A stretch of 64,000 bases of DNA from Methanobacterium sp964452085 (GTDB lineage: Archaea; Methanobacteriota; Methanobacteria; Methanobacteriales; Methanobacteriaceae). The DNA lies in the NCBI GenBank assembly GCA_964452085.1, contig CAYVKL010000004.1, positions 186,001 to 250,000 on the forward strand. Reading direction: 5' to 3'. Shown one piece after another: positions 45,483-54,238 of this stretch. Numbering within the stretch: the stretch's first letter is position 1; every line of letters starts with the position of its first letter. The notes below the pieces were generated by a model, which ran no database searches, was not told the DNA's origin, and saw only the letters and a program-made list of their open reading frames with translations. The position numbers and the translations under genes are program-made.

Positions 45483-46202
45483 ATGCACCCTAAAAAAGAA
45501 GTTGCCTGGGAAGCTGCCCAGATGGTTGATGACGCTAAAAAAGAAGTTGCTCAAGAAGCAGCAATGATGGTTACTGATGGACAGATCCTGGGATTGGGAA
45601 CCGGATCAACAACTCATTACTTTATTCAAAAGCTTGGAGAAAGGATTAAAGAAGAAGAAATCGAACTAATGGGCATACCAACATCTTACCAATCCTTTTT
45701 CCTGGCAAGGGATTGTGGAATACCTTTAACCACTCTGGATGAACACTTGCCCGATCTGGCGGTGGATGGTGCGGATGAAGTGGATCCTGATTTAAATCTC
45801 ATAAAGGGGGGTGGGGCTGCTCATACACTAGAAAAGATTGTTGATTCCGCAGCACGTAAATTCATTGTCATTATCGATGAATCTAAACAGGTTAATCAAC
45901 TGGGGGACTTTCCAGTACCTATTGAAGTCCTCCCCTCCGCTTACCGCCCAGTCACTGATTGGGTGAAAGATTCTGGAGGATCACCCTCCCTTAGAATGGC
46001 TCAAATGAAGGATGGGCCTGTGATAACTGATAACAATAATTTTGTAGTTGATGTACAGTTTAAGGAGATACCCAACCCACAGGAACTGGAAATAGCACTT
46101 AATAGAATTCCAGGTGTGGTTGAAAATGGAATATTTACAGGAGTAGCTGATCAGGTTCTGGTTGCCACATCCAATGGAGTTAAATCCTTTAAAAAACCAT
46201 AA
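45483..46202 (+). CDS. rpiA: Ribose-5-phosphate isomerase A with a duplicated N-terminus
   Basis: A 239-residue enzyme interconverting ribose-5-P and ribulose-5-P. Catalytic blocks are LGTGSTTHYFIQ, DGADEVDPDLNLIKGGG (with the catalytic Asp and Lys) and the EVLPSAYRPV region. The first 15 codons after Met-His-Pro (KKEVAWEAAQMVDDA) are repeated directly as KKEVAQEAAMMVTDG at the normal family start, so about 15 residues are extra. GGAGAT at 45470-45475 supports ATG 45483. The active site is intact, so the extension should be harmless. Confidence 0.93.
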   Translation: MHPKKEVAWEAAQMVDDAKKEVAQEAAMMVTDGQILGLGTGSTTHYFIQKLGERIKEEEIELMGIPTSYQSFFLARDCGIPLTTLDEHLPDLAVDGADEVDPDLNLIKGGGAAHTLEKIVDSAARKFIVIIDESKQVNQLGDFPVPIEVLPSAYRPVTDWVKDSGGSPSLRMAQMKDGPVITDNNNFVVDVQFKEIPNPQELEIALNRIPGVVENGIFTGVADQVLVATSNGVKSFKKP

Positions 46203-46206
46203 AATT

Positions 46207-46240
46207 CATCTTTTTTTATTATTATTTTTTTCTTATTTTC
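46207..46240 (+). terminator. T-rich terminator after rpiA
   Basis: Three T-runs in about 35 bp follow the rpiA stop. This is a plausible archaeal termination site, and lies ahead of the convergent small membrane protein gene. Confidence 0.4.
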
Positions 46241-46325
46241 TAAGGATTAGCTATTTCTGTGATTTAACTTTCTTAGGAATCTTCTCAGAATTTACTTTAG
46301 ATCTATAAATCATATTTTCAATGGA

Positions 46326-46634
46326 TTAAAACCCAATAATCAGCCCTATCAGAAATGTAGAGAGGTTAGCAATGAATGATATAAAAAATGATTTTTTATA
46401 ATCAATTTCAAGTAAAAATTTGATGAATAAAGCTTCAACCAGGACAACTAAGAACTCCATTAAAATGAGATCATGGTAAATATAGAGATAAGAGTAAGTT
46501 GCTATGGGTAAAGTAATTGAATTAATTAGAATTGAATACAAAAAGAGAATTAATGGTTTTTCTCTTTTAAATAACCAGAAAATGAAAAATTCGACAATAA
46601 TGGTTATAATAAGTGGTAATATTAAATTATACAT
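46326..46634 (-). CDS. Small membrane protein of unknown function
   Basis: 102 residues, almost entirely hydrophobic: four membrane helices with short polar links (KREKPLI and EIDYKKS). It follows the 46663 gene by 28 bp on the same strand, so it is probably co-transcribed with that predicted membrane protein. No family recognised. Confidence 0.55.
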   Translation of the reverse strand: MYNLILPLIITIIVEFFIFWLFKREKPLILFLYSILINSITLPIATYSYLYIYHDLILMEFLVVLVEALFIKFLLEIDYKKSFFISFIANLSTFLIGLIIGF

Positions 46635-46662
46635 GTTTTATTGAATTTGGTAAAAGGATATC

Positions 46663-47349
46663 TTAGCTAGATCTTCTCCGGATAATAATGAAAGCTATGA
46701 TTAACAGGGCCAGTATTGGTAATAACACCAAATAAATATAATAATCCCATGATGGTCCAGGACTGGGGGGTGCAGGGGTCTGATTTTGATTCAAGAATGG
46801 TTTTTCAACTGTTTGCCCATTCATATAATTGTATATAACCTTATCCTTCTGAATATCCAATGTGTTTCCCTTAATGGAATTGATTTTTAGGATAATAAGA
46901 GCACTTTCCAATGAATCACTTTCTGAAACACTCCCATAAAGGCCTTTTAATTCCAGGTTGGAACGGGCCACTCTGGAATCATTTTTAAGAAATGTAGATA
47001 CTTGATCTTCACTCATCTGATTTAATTGGACCTCATTAAAAACTGCCTGTGGAATAGCGTAGATGTAACACGTGCTTAATTTGTAAAAATTGAATTCAGA
47101 TGTGTTTAAGACTTCCATAGATGGATTGGGGCTGCCATGAAGGATAAATACATAATCTGAATAATTCTGTATGTTGCTAATCTGATAACTATAAGGTATG
47201 TTTTTTTCTCCAGGATAAATGACATCCGCTGAAGAATTACTTGTAATTAAAGCTATGACAATTAAAAAAACCATAATGTGGGAGAATTTAACCAGAGACA
47301 TGAAGTTATTATGTTTACTTATTTTAATATTTTTTTGGATTCCCACCAT
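46663..47349 (-). CDS. Predicted surface protein with signal peptide and C-terminal anchor
   Basis: 228 residues. A signal sequence (about residues 25-42, SHIMVFLIVIALITSNSSAD), a soluble domain, a proline-rich linker (TPAPPSPGPSW) and one C-terminal membrane helix followed by RRRSS. The soluble domain is exposed outside the cell. No known fold recognised. It lies upstream of the small membrane protein and downstream of the metal transporter, with no clear shared role. The start is uncertain; ATG at 47301 is an alternative. Confidence 0.6.
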   Translation of the reverse strand: MVGIQKNIKISKHNNFMSLVKFSHIMVFLIVIALITSNSSADVIYPGEKNIPYSYQISNIQNYSDYVFILHGSPNPSMEVLNTSEFNFYKLSTCYIYAIPQAVFNEVQLNQMSEDQVSTFLKNDSRVARSNLELKGLYGSVSESDSLESALIILKINSIKGNTLDIQKDKVIYNYMNGQTVEKPFLNQNQTPAPPSPGPSWDYYIYLVLLPILALLIIAFIIIRRRSS

Positions 47350-47456
47350 TTCTAGTTGGTATACTGATAAATTTTAATGAGGATTTTAATTTTTAATGAA
47401 GGATTTTAATGAACCAATTAAATTAGGGATTTTAAAATAATCAAAAACAACGAGAT

Positions 47457-48266
47457 TTATTTGGATTCCATGATTTTTTGAACTATTAAAGAACATAAGA
47501 ACCCAATCCCCAATACCAAAACTATTGTTGCTCCGGAAGCTAGGTTAAATAAGAATGAAATGTACAAACCTCCGGTGGTGAGTATCATTCCCATAATCAC
47601 TGCCAGCACCATCATTCGTCCTAAATTATAGGTATATTGTTTTGCTATTGCTGCAGGGATGGTTAAAAGGGCAATTACCAATATAACTCCAACTACTTTT
47701 ATCATAACAACCACAGAAAGGGCTACAAGAGATAACAGGAGCAAATACATGGCAGTGGTGGGCATTCCCATTACTCTGCTGAATTCCTCATCGAATGATA
47801 TTCCCTGAAACTCCCTCTGGAATAATAATACCATGAATATAATAACCATGTCCAGTGCGAACATGATATAAAGGTCATTTACAGGTACGGTTAGGATACT
47901 TCCAAAAAGGTAGCTCATGAGGTCAGGCACATAACCTGGAGTTAAATTAATAAAAATAATCCCAATTGCCATTCCAAGACTCCATAAAATCCCAATGGCT
48001 GTGTCTTCACTGATTTTAACTTTTTTACTTGTGATTCCCATGATTAGGGCAGATATGATGCTGAAGGGGATGGCAGCCAGTATGGGGTTTACTCCCAGGA
48101 AATATCCCATCCCTATCCCTCCAAAGGCAGCATGGGAAATTCCACCACTAATGAACACTATCCTTTTTATTACTACATAAGTTCCCACCAATCCACAGGC
48201 CACGCTAACTAGAACTGCAGCCAGAAAGGCATTCTGCATGAAACCATATTCCAGTATTCCTGTCAC
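47457..48266 (-). CDS. Metal ABC transporter permease (ZnuB/TroC type)
   Basis: 269 residues with about eight membrane helices. IVFISGGISHAAFGGIGMGYFLG contains the Ser-His-Ala motif of the ABC-3 family. GGTGAT precedes GTG 48266; a GTG at 48275 lies inside the site, so 48266 is preferred. Transports zinc or manganese with the ATPase and binding protein encoded upstream. Confidence 0.9.
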   Translation of the reverse strand: MTGILEYGFMQNAFLAAVLVSVACGLVGTYVVIKRIVFISGGISHAAFGGIGMGYFLGVNPILAAIPFSIISALIMGITSKKVKISEDTAIGILWSLGMAIGIIFINLTPGYVPDLMSYLFGSILTVPVNDLYIMFALDMVIIFMVLLFQREFQGISFDEEFSRVMGMPTTAMYLLLLSLVALSVVVMIKVVGVILVIALLTIPAAIAKQYTYNLGRMMVLAVIMGMILTTGGLYISFLFNLASGATIVLVLGIGFLCSLIVQKIMESK

Positions 48267-48333
48267 ATTTATCACCAGAAGACTAAATAGTGGATTTATA
48301 GAATTTTTTATGATTTTATTTTTTAAATGTTTA

Positions 48334-49077
48334 TTAATGCTTTTTTAAAATTCTATGAGGAATTCCATGACTTATAAGGTCAATAGGGCATTTATAAACT
48401 TCTTCCAAACCTTCAGCAGAGTCTTCAACTGGCCCATGATAGTAAAGTCTTTTATTTAAGCAGGCAATTTTGTCCACGTGGATTGAGACAGCTCCAACAT
48501 CATGACTCACCAATACAATGGCCATTCTTTCCCGAAGATTTGATAACAGATTGTAAAAGGAATTTTGCATTTCTGGGTCGATACTGGCCATTGGTTCATC
48601 CAATAAGAGCAATTGAGGATCGCGTGCAATGGCCCTGGCTATGAAAACACGTTGCTTCTGACCTCCAGAAAGGCGGCTCATCTGCCTATCCTTCATTTTC
48701 AGCATACCAACCTCTTTCAGAGTTTTTGAAACCATTTTCTGGTCTTCATCAGAATAATTTTTCATTAACCCATGGTATCTTCCAGATAAAACCGTTTCAA
48801 AAACATTGATGGGAAAGTCAGGGTCAAACGATACGTGTTGAGGAAGATAACCAATAGGATTTGTGGGGTTTCCAGGTTTATTTCCAAAAACACTCACCAT
48901 ACCTTTATTTGTTTTAATCAGACCCAATATAACCTTTAATAGAGTGCTTTTACCACCACCATTTGGGCCGATTATTGCTAAAAAATCGTTCTCCTCAATG
49001 GAAAGATTAACTTTATCCAGCACTGGCTGATTATTAAATTCTAGAGATACATTCTCCATTTCAACAACAAATCCCAT
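48334..49077 (-). CDS. Metal ABC transporter ATPase (ZnuC type)
   Basis: A 247-residue ATPase: Walker A GPNGGGKST, Q-loop YLPQHVSFDPDFP, signature LSGGQKQRV, Walker B LLLLDEPMASID and a switch His in VLVSHDVGAV. GGTGAT before ATG 49077 is better than GTG 49086, which lies inside that site. It energises uptake of a divalent metal. Confidence 0.93.
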   Translation of the reverse strand: MGFVVEMENVSLEFNNQPVLDKVNLSIEENDFLAIIGPNGGGKSTLLKVILGLIKTNKGMVSVFGNKPGNPTNPIGYLPQHVSFDPDFPINVFETVLSGRYHGLMKNYSDEDQKMVSKTLKEVGMLKMKDRQMSRLSGGQKQRVFIARAIARDPQLLLLDEPMASIDPEMQNSFYNLLSNLRERMAIVLVSHDVGAVSIHVDKIACLNKRLYYHGPVEDSAEGLEEVYKCPIDLISHGIPHRILKKH

Positions 49078-49164
49078 TAATATCACCGAATTCAGTCATT
49101 TGAGGTTATTCCGTCTATATTATTGAATCTTGATTAATAAGCATTAAAGTGTTCTCATGATAAA

Positions 49165-50049
49165 TCAATTGTTGGCAAATGATTCTGCAACTTTTTTCAT
49201 GTTTTCCAGATAGTTTTCACTTAAAGGGTCCACAATAACTACTCTGCCGCCAATTTCATTGGCAATTACCTGGGCATTGCTGGTGGTGAACTGGGGGCTG
49301 ACAAATATAACTTTAATATTATCTTTACGTGCTTGATCCACCAGGTTGGCAATGCCCTGAGGTGTGGGTTCTTTTCCCTGGGACTCTATAGATATCTGTT
49401 GTAAATTATAATCTTTGCAGAAATAGCCCCACGAGGGATGATAAACCATTATTTTAGTGTTGGTTTTTCCTGAAAGTGTTTGAGTGATATTATTATCTAG
49501 TTCATCTAACTGTTTGAAGTATTCATCCCTATTTTTTGTATAATAATCTTTATTCTGAGGATCTGCTTCCACAAGACTCTGGTAAATATTTTGAACCATG
49601 ATTTTGGCATTTCTGGGTGAAACCCATACATGTGGGTCACTACCGTCTTCCTGTTCTGCAGTGTTTGGAATTAAAACTATTCCAGTAGAAGTGTTAACCA
49701 GTTTCATTTTTGGGTTCATGCTGGCAATTCTATCCATCCAGGTAATTTCAAATTCTATTCCTGATCCTACCTGATAATAGATTAAAGCATTTTGAACCTG
49801 TTTCATTTGATTAGGAAGTGGTTCATAAGTATGAGGATCAGCTCCCGGTGGTACCATGACTGTTACATTAACTTTATCCCCACCAACCTTTTTCACAAAC
49901 TCTTCTTGAGGACCAACAGTTACCACAACACCAATTCTCCCATCAGAAGATTGTAATTGATTATTACCTGAAAAAAGGTAGACAGCTGAAATAATAAGTA
50001 AAATTAAAATTAAAAAAGTTAAAATAATGTATATAACTTTTCGTTCCAT
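49165..50049 (-). CDS. Metal-binding lipoprotein/periplasmic-type protein (ZnuA type)
   Basis: A 294-residue extracellular solute-binding protein. The N-terminal helix (about 5-28) anchors or exports it. Metal ligands are probably His73 in PGADPHTYEP, His140 (GSDPHVWVSP), His204 (YHPSWGYF) and an Asp in VVIVDPLSE. It lacks the His-rich loop of typical zinc ZnuA. First gene of the znuABC-type operon on this strand, divergent from a NikR-like regulator 118 bp away. Confidence 0.9.
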   Translation of the reverse strand: MERKVIYIILTFLILILLIISAVYLFSGNNQLQSSDGRIGVVVTVGPQEEFVKKVGGDKVNVTVMVPPGADPHTYEPLPNQMKQVQNALIYYQVGSGIEFEITWMDRIASMNPKMKLVNTSTGIVLIPNTAEQEDGSDPHVWVSPRNAKIMVQNIYQSLVEADPQNKDYYTKNRDEYFKQLDELDNNITQTLSGKTNTKIMVYHPSWGYFCKDYNLQQISIESQGKEPTPQGIANLVDQARKDNIKVIFVSPQFTTSNAQVIANEIGGRVVIVDPLSENYLENMKKVAESFANN

Positions 50050-50093
50050 TTTGGCACCGAAAGAAGATTTATAAAAATATGGTCAACTTTATG

Positions 50094-50127
<34 letters not shown>

Positions 50128-50163
50128 ATTAGCAATGTTTTTATATTAAATTATTAATAGTAG

Positions 50164-50173
50164 GGTCATGACC
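50164..50173. promoter_or_regulatory. 10-bp palindrome over the start codon of the NikR-like gene
   Basis: GGTCATGACC is perfectly self-complementary and spans ATG 50168-50170. A related GGTCAA lies near 50080 on the znuA side. It could be an operator for autoregulation, but short palindromes occur by chance. Confidence 0.3.
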
Positions 50174-50560
50174 ATTATAAGTGTGTCTTTAAGTGAGAAA
50201 CTTCTGGAAGAGATCGATACCCTTAAAGAAGAAGTTGGGTTTTCTGGTCGTTCCGAAATCATTCGAGCTAGTACCCGTCTTTTGATTGCAGATAACGAGG
50301 AGAAGAAGAACCTGAAAGGTTATATTCATTCAATACTTATTTTAATTCATCCTAAAAAATCAGAAGACAAAGTAACCGAGATCAAACACAATTTCGAAGA
50401 TATTATCAACACCCAGATACACAGCCATCTTGAGGAAAATCAGTGCCTGGAACTCTTCATCTTAGAAGGAGATGCCGGTAGGATTAGAGAACTTTCCCGT
50501 CTTTTGAATCATAATATAAAGTCATTATACTCAAAATTGGTTTCTTTACCCCAGGAATGA
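50168..50560 (+). CDS. NikR-like ribbon-helix-helix metal-responsive regulator
   Basis: A 130-residue protein. N-terminal RHH DNA-binding part (TIISVSLSEKLLEEIDTL, then GFSGRSEIIRASTR) is followed by an ACT-like metal-sensing domain. Ligands of NikR appear conserved: His-x-His in QIHSHLEENQCLE and the Cys in the same block, with a His about 11 residues before. It lies back-to-back with the znuABC-type operon and may control it, which would suit nickel as well as zinc. Methanogens need much nickel for F430, so nickel sensing is plausible. Confidence 0.82.
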   Translation: MTIISVSLSEKLLEEIDTLKEEVGFSGRSEIIRASTRLLIADNEEKKNLKGYIHSILILIHPKKSEDKVTEIKHNFEDIINTQIHSHLEENQCLELFILEGDAGRIRELSRLLNHNIKSLYSKLVSLPQE

Positions 50561-50645
50561 ATGATATTCTGGAATTAGCTGATAAAAATTTTTCCAGAAT
50601 GGTGTGATTAGTCTTTTTTTTGAAATGCTGGATTTAACATTTTTC

Positions 50646-52745
50646 TTATTTTAAGAGTTTAATTAAATCTTTTGGATGGTTTACTGGAGCATGACAGGTG
50701 CCATCACCACATACGTGTGCTGTGACCTGATTATTTATCATATTTTTGTGTTTTAATGACTTTATGAAATTATTCAATACAATATCCTCATCAGATTTGA
50801 GAATGGTCAGTACATTTGGTAAATATTGTTTATTCAAGGCATCCATCATTGCCCTGGTTCCTGGACTGTTTTCATCTCCAGCTATTACAACTTCAAATGA
50901 AGGGCCTAATTTTAAAGTAGTTCCTACCAGGAACATGGTAAAAGCAGAAGGAGATCTACCGATTATGCTGGAAAAATACTTTTCAAGAGCCAGTGATGTT
51001 TCTCTTTTTTCTTCATCCTCGGTTAATAGATATAATTTTTCTAGGTTTAACATTTGCACGGAATTTCCAGATGGAAGTGCAGTGTCATAAGCCTCTTTTT
51101 GCCTTACCAGTACTTCCTGAGCTAAATCAGAAGTGAAGAAAAATCCTCCATTTTTTGAATCCCAGAAATGTTTCATTAATGTTTCATTGAGTTTGACAGC
51201 CTGTTTAAGGTACTCTGATTGGAATGTAGCTTCATAAAGTTCCAACAAACCCCAGATTAGATATGCGTAGTCATCAAGATTTCCCTCAACTGCCCCTTCA
51301 CCATCTCGCCACCTGTGCACCAATTGATTCTGAGGGTACATATTGGCCATTACAAATTCAACAGCATTCTGAGCAGCCAGAATATAATCATCCTGGTTAA
51401 ACACTTTACCTGCAAGAGATAATGCAGCAATTACAAGACCATTCCAGTCTGTGAGTATTTTATCATCTTTATGGGGGTGAACTCTGCCTTCACGTTGAAT
51501 GAAGAGCTTTTCTCGAGCGTTTTCTATTCTCCACCATAGTTCTTCCTCTTTTATTCCTAAATCTGATGATAGTTCAGCCCATGTTTTTTCTCGGTAGAGT
51601 ATATTTTTCCCTGTTTTTTTACCAGTAGCTTCATGGTTAAAGTTTCCAACACCATAAACCGTGAATACTTGACAGAATAGTTTTCCTTCTTCTGGACCTA
51701 ATAAATCCATTATTTCATCCAGAGTCCATAGATAAAATTTGCCTTCCTCTCCTTCACTGTCTGCATCTTCTGCAGAAAAAAATGCTCCTTCAGGAGATTT
51801 CATATCTCTAAAAATGTATTCTATTACCTCTTCAGCTGTTTCACGGTATTTTATATTTCCTGTAGCCTGAAAGCTTTCAGTGTATGCCATTACCAGGAGT
51901 GCCTGGTCATATAACATTTTCTCGAAGTGGGGAATTATCCATTTGGGTTCCACACTGTAGCGGTGAAATCCGAAACCTATCTGGTCGTATATTCCTCCCC
52001 TGCGCATGGAATCCAGTGTTTTTTCAACCATTTTCAAGGCTTCATTATCACCTGTGCGTTTCCAGTGTCTGAGTAGGAAAAGTAGGTGATGAGGTGTTGG
52101 AAATTTCTGATAACTTCCAAATCCACCATTTTCTTGATCAAAATTTTCCTGGAGGGCTTGATATGTACTTTCCAGTACTTCTTCTCCCATTTCTTCTCCA
52201 GATTCTCCACTGGAGATCTGTTTTAATGAGTTGGTTATGTCTTCAGATGATTTTAAGAGTTCATCCTTTTTAGTTTCCCAGAGGTCTTTAATATTTAAAA
52301 TAAGATCTTTAAGACCAGCACCCCTAACTCCACTTTCTTTGGGAAAATAAGTTCCTGCAAAGAATGGTTTTAAATCAGGTGTCATTACAATGGTCAGAGG
52401 CCAGCCCCCACTGCCGGTAATCATCTGGCAGACAGTCATGTACACACTGTCAATGTCAGGTCGCTCCTCCCTGTCAACTTTAACCGAGACAAAGACTTGG
52501 TTCATAAGATCTCCAATTTCAGGATCCTGGAAAGATTCTCTAGCCATCACATGGCACCAGTGACAGGTGGAGTAACCAATGGAAAGAAAAATGGGTTTGT
52601 TTTCTTTTTTGGCTTTATTAAAAGCTTCATCACCCCAAGGGTACCAGTCCACAGGGTTACTTGCATGTTGAAGTAAGTAAGGGCTTTTTTCGTTTTTAAG
52701 GTTGTTGGAAGATGTTTCATCTTCTGAGGAATCTTTTGGAGACAT
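50646..52745 (-). CDS. DUF255/YyaL thioredoxin-domain protein (SPATA20-like)
   Basis: A 699-residue protein. N-terminal thioredoxin-like domain with STCHWCHVM (CxxC near residue 60) is followed by a long alpha/alpha barrel (glycoside hydrolase/epimerase-like; SGNSVQMLNLEKLY and IGRSPSAFTMFL). The family is widespread and its role is unknown. An upstream TTG at 52787 has no ribosome-binding site, so ATG 52745 (MSPKDSSED) is preferred. Next gene upstream is a tautomerase. It may process a thiol-linked sugar or act as a redox chaperone. Confidence 0.88.
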   Translation of the reverse strand: MSPKDSSEDETSSNNLKNEKSPYLLQHASNPVDWYPWGDEAFNKAKKENKPIFLSIGYSTCHWCHVMARESFQDPEIGDLMNQVFVSVKVDREERPDIDSVYMTVCQMITGSGGWPLTIVMTPDLKPFFAGTYFPKESGVRGAGLKDLILNIKDLWETKKDELLKSSEDITNSLKQISSGESGEEMGEEVLESTYQALQENFDQENGGFGSYQKFPTPHHLLFLLRHWKRTGDNEALKMVEKTLDSMRRGGIYDQIGFGFHRYSVEPKWIIPHFEKMLYDQALLVMAYTESFQATGNIKYRETAEEVIEYIFRDMKSPEGAFFSAEDADSEGEEGKFYLWTLDEIMDLLGPEEGKLFCQVFTVYGVGNFNHEATGKKTGKNILYREKTWAELSSDLGIKEEELWWRIENAREKLFIQREGRVHPHKDDKILTDWNGLVIAALSLAGKVFNQDDYILAAQNAVEFVMANMYPQNQLVHRWRDGEGAVEGNLDDYAYLIWGLLELYEATFQSEYLKQAVKLNETLMKHFWDSKNGGFFFTSDLAQEVLVRQKEAYDTALPSGNSVQMLNLEKLYLLTEDEEKRETSLALEKYFSSIIGRSPSAFTMFLVGTTLKLGPSFEVVIAGDENSPGTRAMMDALNKQYLPNVLTILKSDEDIVLNNFIKSLKHKNMINNQVTAHVCGDGTCHAPVNHPKDLIKLLK

Positions 52746-52813
52746 GTTTTCAAGCCACGATAAATTTCTTAAGATAAATTTTAACAATGAATTATTGATT
52801 CAGAGCTCATTAT

Positions 52814-52999
52814 TTACTCACGGTCACAAAGTAGAATGTCTCCCACACCAACATTTTCAGATTCAACTTCTCTGATGATAATTACCATAGCAGTAACCGG
52901 GAGGTTTAATACTTTACTTGCACTTTTGGCAAATGCATCTACTAATTCTCTTTTCTGATCTTTATTCATGGGTGGGGCATCAATGGTTATTACCGGCAT
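52814..52999 (-). CDS. 4-Oxalocrotonate tautomerase family protein
   Basis: 61 residues after the start at 52999 (MPVITIDAPPMNKDQKREL). Pro2, exposed when Met is removed, is the catalytic general base of this superfamily. AGGTGA in front sets the ATG; a longer frame to 53032 would bury the proline. Substrate unknown; the CxxC DUF255 gene is downstream on the same strand. Confidence 0.88.
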   Translation of the reverse strand: MPVITIDAPPMNKDQKRELVDAFAKSASKVLNLPVTAMVIIIREVESENVGVGDILLCDRE

Positions 53000-53700
53000 T
53001 TTTTCACCTTTTTGAAATGATATTAATTTCACCTAGGTTTTGATTCACCTAAAATATCTAATTATAAAATATAGTTTTGATATTCAATAAAACTATTTAA
53101 AAAAAAATTTATCTGACTACATTTTCGCCTAAAAAAAAATTATTTTATCAGACCACCAACCACCTAAAAAAACAAACAAATTATCTGCCCATATATAACC
53201 AAATTATAAAAATTCAGTATTTATCGGTCATAATTTACCTAGAAAATTTTAAAAAGTGAGAAATCCAGCAATATGATTAATTTAGTATACATCTAACAGA
53301 TGAAATAGGTTGATTTCTTATGGTTTTATAATAGCACATTAATTCTCCCCCTAGCTTATGAAAAATTTATGGTAGTTTTTATCACCATCTAAGTTTAATA
53401 ATAGGATTCTGTACCATTAATCCAACAAAGTTACTGTTGTATTAAAACAACAGTAATTTATTCAACAACCAAAAAGTAATTTAAAAAAGATATAGTTATT
53501 TTAATCTGAAAAAGAATGATTAAAAAGAATTAAATAAATTCCAATTGACATCAAAAAATTTTCATATTTTATGAATAAATTCTAAGAATAATAGGATCAT
53601 TTTTAATATTAATTTCAACAACAAAACATCAAGTTAACATAAAGAGATTATGGAATGATAATTGTATCATCAACTAAAATTTCAGAATAGAGGGGCCAAA
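53000..53700. other. Gene-poor gap upstream of the coiled-coil gene
   Basis: About 700 bp of AT-rich DNA. It has no open frame with a ribosome-binding site except the one that starts at 53701. The only structure seen is a perfect 10-bp inverted repeat at 53431-53456. Confidence 0.5.
53431..53456. repeat. Perfect 10-bp inverted repeat with 6-base loop
   Basis: TTACTGTTGT at 53431-53440 pairs exactly with ACAACAGTAA at 53447-53456. Loop is ATTAAA. It lies in the long gap 245 bp before a coiled-coil gene. It could be a hairpin or an operator; no T-run follows. Confidence 0.7.
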
Positions 53701-54171
53701 ATGAAATCAACTCCAGATAATATTACTCACGAAAACAAAGATAACAAAGATTCAAATAATAAAAATAAATCTTCATCGGGTACTTCTTCTTCCAAATTGA
53801 ATTCTCAAATTAAAGAGTTGGAAAAAAAACTTCGTAAAAAAGAATCTGAAATAGAATTTTTAAAAGAGAAATTAACCAACAATCAAGAAGTTCTTCTGGA
53901 TGTAATTGAAGACAAAAAGCTCTTGAAAAAACAGATTCATGACTTTGAACTTAAAGAACTCGACGCGAAACTTAGTAACTTCCGTGACCTCCAACGAAAA
54001 CAGCACAAAAGTGAACACCGCCTATTTGTAACTAAACAACAACTGGAAGATGCACGTGAGGAACTGGAATTTCGAAAGAAAATTATCAAGGATATGGAAA
54101 ATAGGGGTATCAAAGACTATTTAATGGGAAACTTTCCAAAAAGTTTAATTAAGTACAATAAACGAAAATAA
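53701..54171 (+). CDS. Predicted coiled-coil protein
   Basis: 156 residues. A polar N-terminus (Asn/Lys/Ser-rich, about 40 residues) is followed by a long charged coiled coil, from about residue 40 to 130 (KELEKKLRKKESEIEFLKE). The C-terminus reads IKDYLMGNFPKSLIKYN. Start ATG 53701 follows GAGGGG; the earlier ATG at 53662 lacks a site. No known family; perhaps a structural or bridging protein. Confidence 0.65.
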   Translation: MKSTPDNITHENKDNKDSNNKNKSSSGTSSSKLNSQIKELEKKLRKKESEIEFLKEKLTNNQEVLLDVIEDKKLLKKQIHDFELKELDAKLSNFRDLQRKQHKSEHRLFVTKQQLEDAREELEFRKKIIKDMENRGIKDYLMGNFPKSLIKYNKRK

Positions 54172-54238
54172 CCATAATTGATTGATTTAAAGAATTATTT
54201 TTTTCTAAAAAAAAATTGTATTTATGAATAATTAATAT

